NCBI GenBank assembly: GCA_946626795.1
Contig: CAMOUZ010000025.1
Span: 1 to 12,506 of the forward strand
Direction: 5' to 3'
DNA length: 12,506 bases
Source: an uncultured Clostridia bacterium
GTDB taxonomy: Bacteria > Bacillota > Clostridia > Christensenellales > CAG-1252
The translations under genes were made by a program, and so were the position numbers. The notes beneath the pieces are model-generated. The model was not told the DNA's origin, did not search any database, and was given only the letters and a program-made list of their open reading frames with translations. Shown in pieces: positions 1-5,714 of this stretch. Positions within the stretch are counted from its first letter, which is position 1; each line of letters begins with the position of its first letter.

Positions 1-99
1 AGATTCCATATCAACCTGGTGATATGAAACCTCCTATGCAGTTGTCAATGTGCTTGAAGCAGCTAAAGCTGCTTTTAGGGGTGAGCGATCTCTCGCTAC
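1..99 (-). promoter_or_regulatory. rRNA-type leader/spacer with boxB- and boxA-like antitermination signals
   Basis: Read on the minus strand downstream of tRNA-Ile, this stretch holds three hairpins. They are AGCGA/TCGCT at 84-97, a long boxB-like hairpin at 57-74 (AAGCAGC paired with GCTGCTT), and CATATCA/TGATATG at 7-26. Between the last two lies a boxA-like string, GCACATTGACAACTGC, at about 38-53. It resembles the Gram-positive boxA (TGTTCTTTGAAAACT) found in rRNA leaders and 16S-23S spacers. Neither the 16S 5' end nor the 23S 5' end is reached inside the window. I infer that an rRNA gene starts just beyond position 1 on the minus strand. Confidence 0.6.
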
Positions 100-176
100 T
101 GGTGGACTAAAGTAGACTCGAACTACCGACCTCACGCTTATCAGGCGTGTGCTCTAACCAACTGAGCTATAAGCCC
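100..176 (-). tRNA. tRNA-Ile, anticodon GAU
   Basis: This is a 77-nt cloverleaf including an encoded CCA. The D arm is GCTC/GAGC, the anticodon stem is CACGC/GCGTG around loop CTGATAA (anticodon GAT at 34-36), and the T arm is GGTAG/CTACT around TTCGAGT. The discriminator base is A73. The acceptor stem is irregular: G1-C72 and G2-C71 are normal, 3-70 is a G-U wobble, and 6-67 is a T-T mismatch. It lies 7 nt downstream of tRNA-Ala and is almost certainly co-transcribed with it. tRNA-Ile(GAU) and tRNA-Ala(UGC) are the classic pair found in rRNA operons. Confidence 0.95.
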
Positions 177-183
177 GCATTAC

Positions 184-259
184 TGGTGGAGATGATCGGG
201 TTCGAACCGGTGACCTCCTGCTTGCAAGGCAGGCGCTCTACCAACTGAGCTACACCCCC
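184..259 (-). tRNA. tRNA-Ala, anticodon UGC
   Basis: This is a 76-nt cloverleaf with an encoded CCA. The acceptor stem GGGGGTG pairs with CATCTCC and includes the G3-U70 wobble that marks tRNA-Ala for AlaRS. The anticodon stem CCTGC/GCAGG surrounds loop CTTGCAA (anticodon TGC), and the T arm ACCGG/CCGAT surrounds TTCGAAC. It is the first gene after the promoter at 293-321; the predicted transcription start is about 27 nt upstream. The transcribed order is Ala then Ile. The leader carries a short hairpin, GTCTA/TAGAC, at 271-283. Confidence 0.96.
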
Positions 260-292
260 TTATGCCTGCCGTCTAAAATAGACAGCTTTATA

Positions 293-361
293 ATAGTAGC
301 ATTTGCAAAAATATTTGTCAATACTTTTTCTCGATTTTTTTAGCAATTATCCGATTTTTTT
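293..361 (-). promoter_or_regulatory. Strong tRNA/rRNA-type promoter with UP-like A-tracts
   Basis: On the minus strand a perfect -35 TTGACA (316-321) and a -10 TACTAT (293-298) are separated by exactly 17 bp. The predicted start of transcription is near 286. Upstream of the -35 there are A-tracts on the minus strand at 325-329, 335-341 and 355-361. Their centres are about 11 and 20 bp apart, so they lie on one face of the helix, as in UP elements and bent DNA of rRNA promoters. The promoter sits downstream of the corA terminator, so the tRNA unit is independent of corA. Confidence 0.8.
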
Positions 362-391
362 CAGAGAACTTTTTCGGACCCCTTTTCCCCG

Positions 392-416
392 AAAAAAGCA
401 AGGCGATACGCCCTGC
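392..416 (-). terminator. Intrinsic terminator after corA
   Basis: On the minus strand, GCAGGGCG pairs with CGCCTTGC (8 bp, one G-U) around a 3-nt loop, and six T follow immediately (392-397). It begins 45 nt past the corA stop. Two smaller hairpins lie between: TATCCC/GGGATA and GCGC-GAAA-GCGC. Confidence 0.8.
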
Positions 417-461
417 TCCGCAAGCGCTTTCGCGCCCTTCTATCCCAAAGGGATAAAGGGA

Positions 462-1433
462 TCAAAACATTTTCTTTTTCGCGAGGAAAATGCCCGAGAC
501 GACGGCGAGGATAATGGAGATGCCGCACACGACGGCGAAGCCCCAAGGCGCGTCATTGCTGTTCCACGGAATGCCGCCGAGGTTCATGCCGAAGAGGCTT
601 GCGACCAATGTCGGCACCGAGATGACGAGAGTCAAGGCGGTGAGGAACTTCATGATGGCATTGACGTTATTCGAGATGATGGTGCCATACGCATCCATCG
701 TTCCGTTCACGATCTCACGATAAATGGAACACATCTCCGCCGCCTGCTTATTCTCGATGCTCGCGTCCTCGATGACGTCCTGATCTTCTTCGTACTTTTT
801 CAGAATGTTCTGTTTATTCAGTTTTTCGATGACGGCGTCATTCGCGGAGATGGAAGTGCTGAAATAAACGAGGGACTTCTGCAAATCCAGCATTTCGAGG
901 ATCGCATTATTCTTCATGCTCTTTTCGAGGGTGGACTGCACGCGCTGGCTCGCCTTATTGATGAGACGGAGATAATAAAGATACTTGGTGGAGACGGCAT
1001 AGAGGAGCTGGAAGGTAAGGCGAGTGGACTTATATATCTCCACGTTCTTCACCCTACCGTATTTAAAGTCATTGACGACGGAATTCTCCTTCAAGCAAAC
1101 CGTCACAAGATAATTGTCCTTATGTATGATACTCATAGGGATGGTGCCGTAGGTATAGTAATCGTACTCGGGATCTTCCTCGATGAGAGGGACGTCCAAG
1201 AGGATCATTACGCAGTCGTCTTCCTTGTCGATACGGGCGCGCTCCTCTTCATCGAGGGCCGCCTTGATATTCTCTTCCGAAATCCCCGTCAAAGAGGATA
1301 TCTTCTCGATCTCGCGGTCGTCGGGATTTATCAAACTGATCCATTTATTGACCAAAAATTCGGAGTTTAACTCCGTATTTTCCGGGCATACGCCCAAATT
1401 TCTATTCTCATCGTTATAAATGATATCGATCAT
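462..1433 (-). CDS. corA: CorA-family magnesium/divalent cation transporter
   Basis: The product is an inner-membrane channel of the CorA/Mrs2 family, which carries Mg2+ (sometimes Co2+ or Ni2+) into the cell as a homopentamer. The 323-residue protein has the family layout. There is a soluble, charged N-terminal domain of about 260 residues with a long helical stalk. Two membrane helices follow near the C-terminus (about 263-281 and 298-318), and the hallmark GMN motif sits at residues 282-284 at the end of the first helix. The C-terminus is a short Lys-rich tail. The length is normal for the family. I chose the ATG at 1433 because a perfect AAGGAGG (1439-1445) lies 5 nt upstream. A GTG at 1469 in the same frame would add 12 residues but has no SD. 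The gene is preceded by a 19-codon leader ORF in the same frame, separated by a TGA, and by its own promoter. Substrate preference cannot be read from sequence. Confidence 0.92.
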   Translation of the reverse strand: MIDIIYNDENRNLGVCPENTELNSEFLVNKWISLINPDDREIEKISSLTGISEENIKAALDEEERARIDKEDDCVMILLDVPLIEEDPEYDYYTYGTIPMSIIHKDNYLVTVCLKENSVVNDFKYGRVKNVEIYKSTRLTFQLLYAVSTKYLYYLRLINKASQRVQSTLEKSMKNNAILEMLDLQKSLVYFSTSISANDAVIEKLNKQNILKKYEEDQDVIEDASIENKQAAEMCSIYREIVNGTMDAYGTIISNNVNAIMKFLTALTLVISVPTLVASLFGMNLGGIPWNSNDAPWGFAVVCGISIILAVVSGIFLAKKKMF

Positions 1434-1438
1434 ACGCG

Positions 1439-1465
1439 CCTCCTTGGAAATAAGTTCCGCAGAGG
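1439..1465 (-). promoter_or_regulatory. Hairpin that buries the corA ribosome binding site
   Basis: On the minus strand, CCTCT (1461-1465) can pair with GGAGG (1439-1443) of the corA SD. Inside this, GGAA (1455-1458) pairs with TTCC (1446-1449) around a 5-nt loop, with a GC/AA internal loop between the two stems. The upstream arm begins 8 nt after the stop codon of the leader ORF, within reach of a ribosome terminating there. This suggests that leader translation affects corA initiation. Its stability was judged by eye only. Confidence 0.5.
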
Positions 1466-1472
1466 ACACCCA

Positions 1473-1532
1473 TCAAAAATGCCGAGAGCGGAACGATACG
1501 GTCTGCATAATATTATCTTCGTCAGGATCCAT
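1473..1532 (-). CDS. 19-codon leader peptide upstream of corA
   Basis: The short ORF encodes MDPDEDNIMQTVSFRSRHF and ends in TGA. It has an excellent ribosome binding site, AAGGAGG at 1541-1547, 8 nt before the ATG, and it starts within about 20 nt of a plausible transcription start. The peptide opens with Asp-Pro-Asp-Glu-Asp. Acidic/proline-rich beginnings like this are known to destabilise the ribosome at low Mg2+, and the enterobacterial mgtL leader (MEPDP...) uses this to sense Mg2+. The ORF is in the same frame as corA, with only the TGA and 13 sense codons between its end and the corA ATG. An alternative reading is therefore an ancestral N-terminal extension broken by a stop. The SD directly in front of the corA ATG argues for two separate ORFs. 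Translation is inferred, not shown. Confidence 0.5.
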   Translation of the reverse strand: MDPDEDNIMQTVSFRSRHF

Positions 1533-1556
1533 ATCTTCCCCCTCCTTTATAAAAGC

Positions 1557-1585
1557 AGTTTATCATCATTCAAGAAGAGTTGCAA
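1557..1585 (-). promoter_or_regulatory. Putative promoter of the leader-corA transcript
   Basis: On the minus strand, -35 TTGCAA (1580-1585) and -10 TAAACT (1557-1562) are separated by 17 bp, each with two mismatches to consensus. The predicted start is near 1550, giving a leader of about 18 nt before the short ORF. Read-through from the add operon is also possible, because I see no convincing terminator between 1676 and this point. Confidence 0.45.
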
Positions 1586-1593
1586 GTATTTTT

Positions 1594-1613
1594 CGCGAAA
1601 AAATTCTTTCGCG
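1594..1613. repeat. Inverted repeat just upstream of the corA promoter
   Basis: The plus strand reads CGCGAAAAAATTCTTTCGCG, a 7-bp perfect inverted repeat (CGCGAAA/TTTCGCG) that extends to about 9 bp with one G-T pair. It ends 8 bp upstream of the -35 box. It lacks a trailing T-run on either strand, so it is not a standard terminator. A transcription-factor operator or a residual 3'-end hairpin of the preceding operon are both possible. Confidence 0.35.
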
Positions 1614-1675
1614 GGCGCGCGAGCGCAGGCGATCCCTTTTATTTATGCGAAAAAGCGCCTTTCACGAGGATAAAA

Positions 1676-2362
1676 TCACCCTCGGAAGCTCTCCTCCACC
1701 TCACGAAGAAGCAGGCGCAGACGATCCGTTTCCTCCCGATCCGACCTTTCGTACTTCGGCTCATCGACGATGGGTGCGCTTTTCTCTCGCAGGAGGCGAC
1801 CGTCCAACATCTCGGAAAGACGAACGGCGGCCTTCTTCGCGGAAGAGGCATAGCCATAAAGAAGAAGGCGCAGAACCGTGCCGTTCGAGAGGGCGACAAA
1901 GGCGGAGATCACCGCGCGAAGCACCGTCTCGGAGAACGCCGACGTGAAATAAAAAACGAGGAATACGAGAAGAGAAAAGGACGCCGCGACGCCGTAATAA
2001 AGCCCCGAAAAGAGCTTCCGCCTGTCGCGGAGAGAAGCGATCACGCGCTCTGCGAAAGCGGGCGCGGACACTTCCCCTCGCAAGAAACCTTCGTATGCGA
2101 CGCGCAAAGCGGCGGGGGAACGCTTGATACATTTATCGTAATACATCTTGCGCATCTCGCCCGAGATCACCCCTCCTTGAAGGAAACGGCGCGTCTTCCG
2201 CTTCGCCGCGATCACTCTGCCGCATCCGCCGCACTGCAAGAAGAGCATCACGAGAATGGGATAAACGGAAGAAAAGCCGAGCGCCACCAGAAAGATCGGC
2301 TCGGCGAGATAATGCGACGCCATATACAAAACGAGAACTATTCCATTAAAAAAACCGCCCAC
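1676..2362 (-). CDS. Four-helix membrane protein of unknown function in the add operon
   Basis: I do not recognise this protein. The predicted 228 residues contain four hydrophobic segments at about 4-20, 22-43, 117-141 and 146-170. A positively charged loop separates the pairs, and a charged, helix-prone tail runs from about 175 to 228. A CxxC pair (C44, C47) follows the second helix. The start is uncertain. I chose GTG at 2362 because AAGGCGG, one mismatch from a perfect SD, lies 7 nt upstream at 2370-2376, and because it keeps the first hydrophobic segment. The ATG at 2323 has no SD. The gene begins 25 nt after the addA stop, so it is probably co-transcribed and translationally coupled. 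Nothing visible links it to DNA repair. It is in the same orientation as corA downstream. Confidence 0.6.
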   Translation of the reverse strand: MGGFFNGIVLVLYMASHYLAEPIFLVALGFSSVYPILVMLFLQCGGCGRVIAAKRKTRRFLQGGVISGEMRKMYYDKCIKRSPAALRVAYEGFLRGEVSAPAFAERVIASLRDRRKLFSGLYYGVAASFSLLVFLVFYFTSAFSETVLRAVISAFVALSNGTVLRLLLYGYASSAKKAAVRLSEMLDGRLLREKSAPIVDEPKYERSDREETDRLRLLLREVEESFRG

Positions 2363-2387
2363 GGGAAAACCGCCTTTTGTCCCGCGG
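2359..2387 (-). promoter_or_regulatory. Hairpin enclosing the start of the membrane-protein gene
   Basis: On the minus strand, CCGCGGGA (2380-2387), directly after the addA stop codon, pairs with TCCCGTGG (2359-2366), which contains the proposed GTG start. The SD-like AAGGCGG lies in the loop. A ribosome finishing addA would open it, a typical coupling arrangement. Seven T follow at 2348-2354, four bases beyond the stem, so a weak intrinsic terminator is the alternative. Confidence 0.4.
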
Positions 2388-5300
2388 TCAGATCTCGATG
2401 AGAAGATTCCTCCCCGGAACGAATATGTACTTACGAACGGACGAGACGGCAAGACTCTTTTTCACCGCGAGGGCGTAGAGTTCGAGCTGCGCCTTATAAC
2501 GCTCTTTCAAAACGGGGATCGGCGCGCCCGACACCTTATAATCCACGATGACGGCGTCTTCACCGAGCGCGAGAAGATCCAGCTTACCCTGCACGGCGAC
2601 CTCGTCGTCGAGATCCGCCACGCCCACCGCACGAGCGGGAAGTTTCAGCATAAAGGTCTTCTCCCTCTCGACCTTACGATCCCCGACAAGAGCGCGAATC
2701 ACGGAAAGCGCCTCCAACACTACGGCGGGAGAGACCTCTCTCCCCTCCTCCTCGGAAACGATCCCTTGGCGAACGAGCTCGCATAAACAAAGCGCGACGT
2801 CTTCCTCCTTCTCCGAAGAAAGCGGGATATGCTCCATCAGGGCGTGGAGCGCCGTGCCCCGCTCGACCTTCTCCTCGGGGAAAAGTGGCGTAGGCGGATG
2901 ATACCCTTCCTCGTCCATACTATTTATACCCGTAACCGTATACTTTATACCCGTGACCGTCGCTTTTTTATGGGGATATTCATAGGCAAACGCTTTGCGC
3001 AGACTCTCTTTATCCACCTCGACCCTCTCCTTCTCCTCCTGCTTCGGCGAAGCAATGAAAGGACGCTCCTCGTAATGCCTTTCGAGATGGGGTGGCTCGG
3101 GCACGGCGTACGTGATCCATTCCGCCATCGAGCTCCCGCTCTCGGGAGAGAGGATCTTGCCGAACTTGGCGTCCGCGATCTTACCCGTCACGTAGAGGCT
3201 GTTTCGCGCGCGGGTGAGCGCCACGTACAAAAGGCGGAGCTTGTCCTCCATCGCTTCCAGCTTCTTTTTGACGAGGGTCATACGGAAAGACGCGCATTTG
3301 CGTTCGACGCCCCCAAGCTCGGTGACGCGAAGATGCACGCCGAGATCCCGATCCGCAAGGACGGACTCCTTCGCGTCCTGCGAGGAGACGATCTCCGCCC
3401 CCGTATCCACCAAGAAGACGATGGGAAATTCCAAGCCCTTGCTCCCATGGACGGTCATAAAGGTGACGGCATTTCCGTCCGCGATCTCGCCGCCTGCGGC
3501 GCCGTCATAATCTTGGTCGTGATAGTCGAGGAAAGAGGCGACGGAGGTGATCTCGCTCCTTGACGCCATCGCCGAGACGAAAGCGCGGAGTTTTCCGAAG
3601 CGAAGACGCCCGTCCGGCTCCCTTAAAAGCGGCAAACGGAAACGCTCCTCCGCAACGCGGGACATAAGATCCGCCAAGGGGAAGACCGAGCTCTCGAATC
3701 GGACCTTTTCCACATAAGCGAAGAGCTCTCGCATTTTTTCGCCTTCGGGTTTCTCTGCATATGCCGCCGCCTTCTCGTAAAAGCTCTCTCCTTCGAGAAG
3801 AGAGATCCGAATAATCTCTTCCATCGAAAATTCGAACATCGGCGAGCGCATCACGCTGAGCAAGGCGTAATCGTCATGCGGGGAAAGAACGAGGCGTAAA
3901 AGATCGGTGAGCTGCTCGCCTTCCAAGCACTTCCCTTCCCGCTCGAACGCGCCGACATTCACGGGGATATTCGACTTTTGCAAGCAGGAGATCAGCTCCT
4001 GCGCGACCCTGCCCCGCGAGACCGAAAGCACCGCGATATCGCCGTATCGCACGATGAATTCCTCTCCCTTCTTCGCGTCGTAAAGCTTAGTACCCACGAG
4101 GCGACGAATGCGATCGCGCACCCATTTGACTTCTTCGTTCTCGGAATCGCGCTCTTTCGCGAGGCGGACGGCCTCCGGCAGATCGTACATTTTATCGATG
4201 ACGGTCGGCGCGGGGATTTCCTTACGACAGAAGAAACAGCGCACCTCTCCGCTATTCCCGTTCTCCTGCCCGATCAAATGCGCCGCGCCGTAATCCACGC
4301 CCCCGAAAGAAGGCCTCATTAAGGGGTCGAAGACGTCATTCACAAAGTCCACGACCGCTTTCGAGCTGCGGAAATTTTGATTAAACAAAATGAGATCGCT
4401 CTTCTCGGGCGAAGCCGCGGCGCGCTCCATCGCGCGGAGGAAAATATTGGGATCCGCGAGGCGGAAGCGATAAATACTCTGCTTAACGTCGCCGACAGAG
4501 AAACGAGCTCTTTTCTCGGACAAAAGGCAGATCAATTTCTCCTGCACGGGATTTATATCCTGACTCTCATCCACGAGCACGTGCTCGAAGAGTAGCCCTT
4601 TGCGGATCTCGTCGTCCGACAAAAGCCGCAAAGCGTATTTTTCGAGATCCGCGAAATCCAAGACCTTCGTCTCCTGCTTCACCTTCTCGTATTCCGCCGC
4701 GAAATCCCGCACGAGAGAAAGAAGCTTCTTCACACGCAGAGAGGAATCGCGATGCGCCTCGCAGGCTTCGTCATACGTCCCGAACTCCTTCACGCGCTCT
4801 TTAAGATCGTCTTCCAAGGCTTTCCTCGCTTTATCCAAGGCCTCCACGTCCTCCCAAAGAAGAGCAAAATCCGTTTTTTCCCGCCGACTGACGCTCGGCA
4901 TCTTGCCGTAATCCCGCTCGTCCTGCACGTGAAAGATCTCCTCGAAATCCCGCACGAGATACGCCGCCTGCAATTTCTTTATGCGATACTCGATCTGCGC
5001 TTTGATCTCCTCGGCGCCGACATTCGCCGCTTCGACATGCCTCTCCGCGTACTTTGCGATGAGACGCTCCGCTTTCTTACGATAATACTCGGTGAAAAGC
5101 GCCGCGCCCGCCTGCTCCGAAAGCTCGGTCTCCGCGATCTTCTCCCACTTTGCGAGGAAATCCTCCTCTTCGTCCAAGGTCGTCAAAAGCGCATAAACCT
5201 TGAAAACGCTCTTTTTAAGATTCTCGTCGGCGATCTTATCGAAATGCGCGGCGAAAGAGACATAGTCCGCCCCTTCGCGGAGATAATGATCACGCGTCAC

Positions 5301-5714
5301 GGCGCGGAAAGCTCTGTTCTTCAAAGAGTCCGCCCCCTTCTCGTCTATGATGGAATGCATCGGGGAGAGGGAAACCTTCTCGAAATGAGACATTATGAAC
5401 TTATAACAGAAAGAATGGATGGTCCCGCAAGAGATCATCGGCAAAGCGTCCAAAGCGTCCACGAGCACCTTGCGCTCCGAAAGCGGAACGAGACGGATTT
5501 CCTTGATCAACGCGTCGGACAGACGGGAGATCATTTCGCGCGCGGCATTCTCCGTGAAGGTCATCATCGCGATGCGCTCCGGCTTCACGCCTCCCTTAAT
5601 GAGCGCGATCACGCGAGAGACCATCGTGCTGGTCTTGCCGCTGCCCGCAGACGCCGAGATCACGATATCTTTCTTCCGACTTCGGATCGCTTTTTTCTGT
5701 TCTTCGGTCAGCAT
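2388..5714 (-). CDS. addA: AddA, helicase-nuclease subunit of the AddAB double-strand break repair enzyme
   Basis: AddA is the motor and 3'-strand nuclease of AddAB, which resects DNA ends to a Chi-like site and loads RecA. The 1108-residue protein shows a complete UvrD-like helicase. Walker A ASAGSGKT is at 21-28, TFTENAA at 52-58, DESQD (motif II) at 382-386, QSIYRFRLADP at 412-422, NQNFRSS at 445-451, TVHGSKGLEFPIVFLVD at 754-770, and LRLLYVALTRAR at 826-837. The C-terminus carries the RecB-type nuclease with H957 (GTALHALME), D1046 (GKLDLL), D1058/K1060 (IVDYK) and QLELY at 1076-1080. All catalytic residues appear intact. The length is slightly below the usual 1200 or so. The ATG overlaps the addB stop (ATGCTGA, 7 nt), with GAGGAGG seven bases upstream. 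A short in-frame duplication lies near residues 918-930. Confidence is very high. Confidence 0.98.
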   Translation of the reverse strand: MLTEEQKKAIRSRKKDIVISASAGSGKTSTMVSRVIALIKGGVKPERIAMMTFTENAAREMISRLSDALIKEIRLVPLSERKVLVDALDALPMISCGTIHSFCYKFIMSHFEKVSLSPMHSIIDEKGADSLKNRAFRAVTRDHYLREGADYVSFAAHFDKIADENLKKSVFKVYALLTTLDEEEDFLAKWEKIAETELSEQAGAALFTEYYRKKAERLIAKYAERHVEAANVGAEEIKAQIEYRIKKLQAAYLVRDFEEIFHVQDERDYGKMPSVSRREKTDFALLWEDVEALDKARKALEDDLKERVKEFGTYDEACEAHRDSSLRVKKLLSLVRDFAAEYEKVKQETKVLDFADLEKYALRLLSDDEIRKGLLFEHVLVDESQDINPVQEKLICLLSEKRARFSVGDVKQSIYRFRLADPNIFLRAMERAAASPEKSDLILFNQNFRSSKAVVDFVNDVFDPLMRPSFGGVDYGAAHLIGQENGNSGEVRCFFCRKEIPAPTVIDKMYDLPEAVRLAKERDSENEEVKWVRDRIRRLVGTKLYDAKKGEEFIVRYGDIAVLSVSRGRVAQELISCLQKSNIPVNVGAFEREGKCLEGEQLTDLLRLVLSPHDDYALLSVMRSPMFEFSMEEIIRISLLEGESFYEKAAAYAEKPEGEKMRELFAYVEKVRFESSVFPLADLMSRVAEERFRLPLLREPDGRLRFGKLRAFVSAMASRSEITSVASFLDYHDQDYDGAAGGEIADGNAVTFMTVHGSKGLEFPIVFLVDTGAEIVSSQDAKESVLADRDLGVHLRVTELGGVERKCASFRMTLVKKKLEAMEDKLRLLYVALTRARNSLYVTGKIADAKFGKILSPESGSSMAEWITYAVPEPPHLERHYEERPFIASPKQEEKERVEVDKESLRKAFAYEYPHKKATVTGIKYTVTGINSMDEEGYHPPTPLFPEEKVERGTALHALMEHIPLSSEKEEDVALCLCELVRQGIVSEEEGREVSPAVVLEALSVIRALVGDRKVEREKTFMLKLPARAVGVADLDDEVAVQGKLDLLALGEDAVIVDYKVSGAPIPVLKERYKAQLELYALAVKKSLAVSSVRKYIFVPGRNLLIEI
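2923..2960. repeat. 17-bp direct repeat (21-bp period) inside addA
   Basis: TTTATACCCGTAACCGT at 2923-2939 recurs at 2944-2960 with one change (A to G). The 21-bp offset is in frame and gives the protein TVTGIKYTVTGI. It falls in the linker between helicase and nuclease, near where AddA/RecB family proteins usually have a single S/TVTELK-like motif. Confidence 0.8.

Noticed and set aside
1..99. 5' end of 23S or 16S rRNA
   Set aside because: No match to the usual first bases of either rRNA; only leader-like hairpins and boxA are present.
303..1370. Plus-strand open frame of 355 codons
   Set aside because: It lies opposite corA, has no SD or family-like composition, and reads as the antisense shadow of the GMN-containing transporter.
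1434..1600. M-box (Mg2+) riboswitch upstream of corA
   Set aside because: The predicted untranslated region is only about 20 nt before the leader ORF, too short for the large M-box fold, and no such core was seen.
2345..2387. Intrinsic terminator ending the add operon
   Set aside because: The T-run is four bases beyond the best stem, and the hairpin contains a plausible SD and start codon, so coupling is favoured; weak termination is not excluded.
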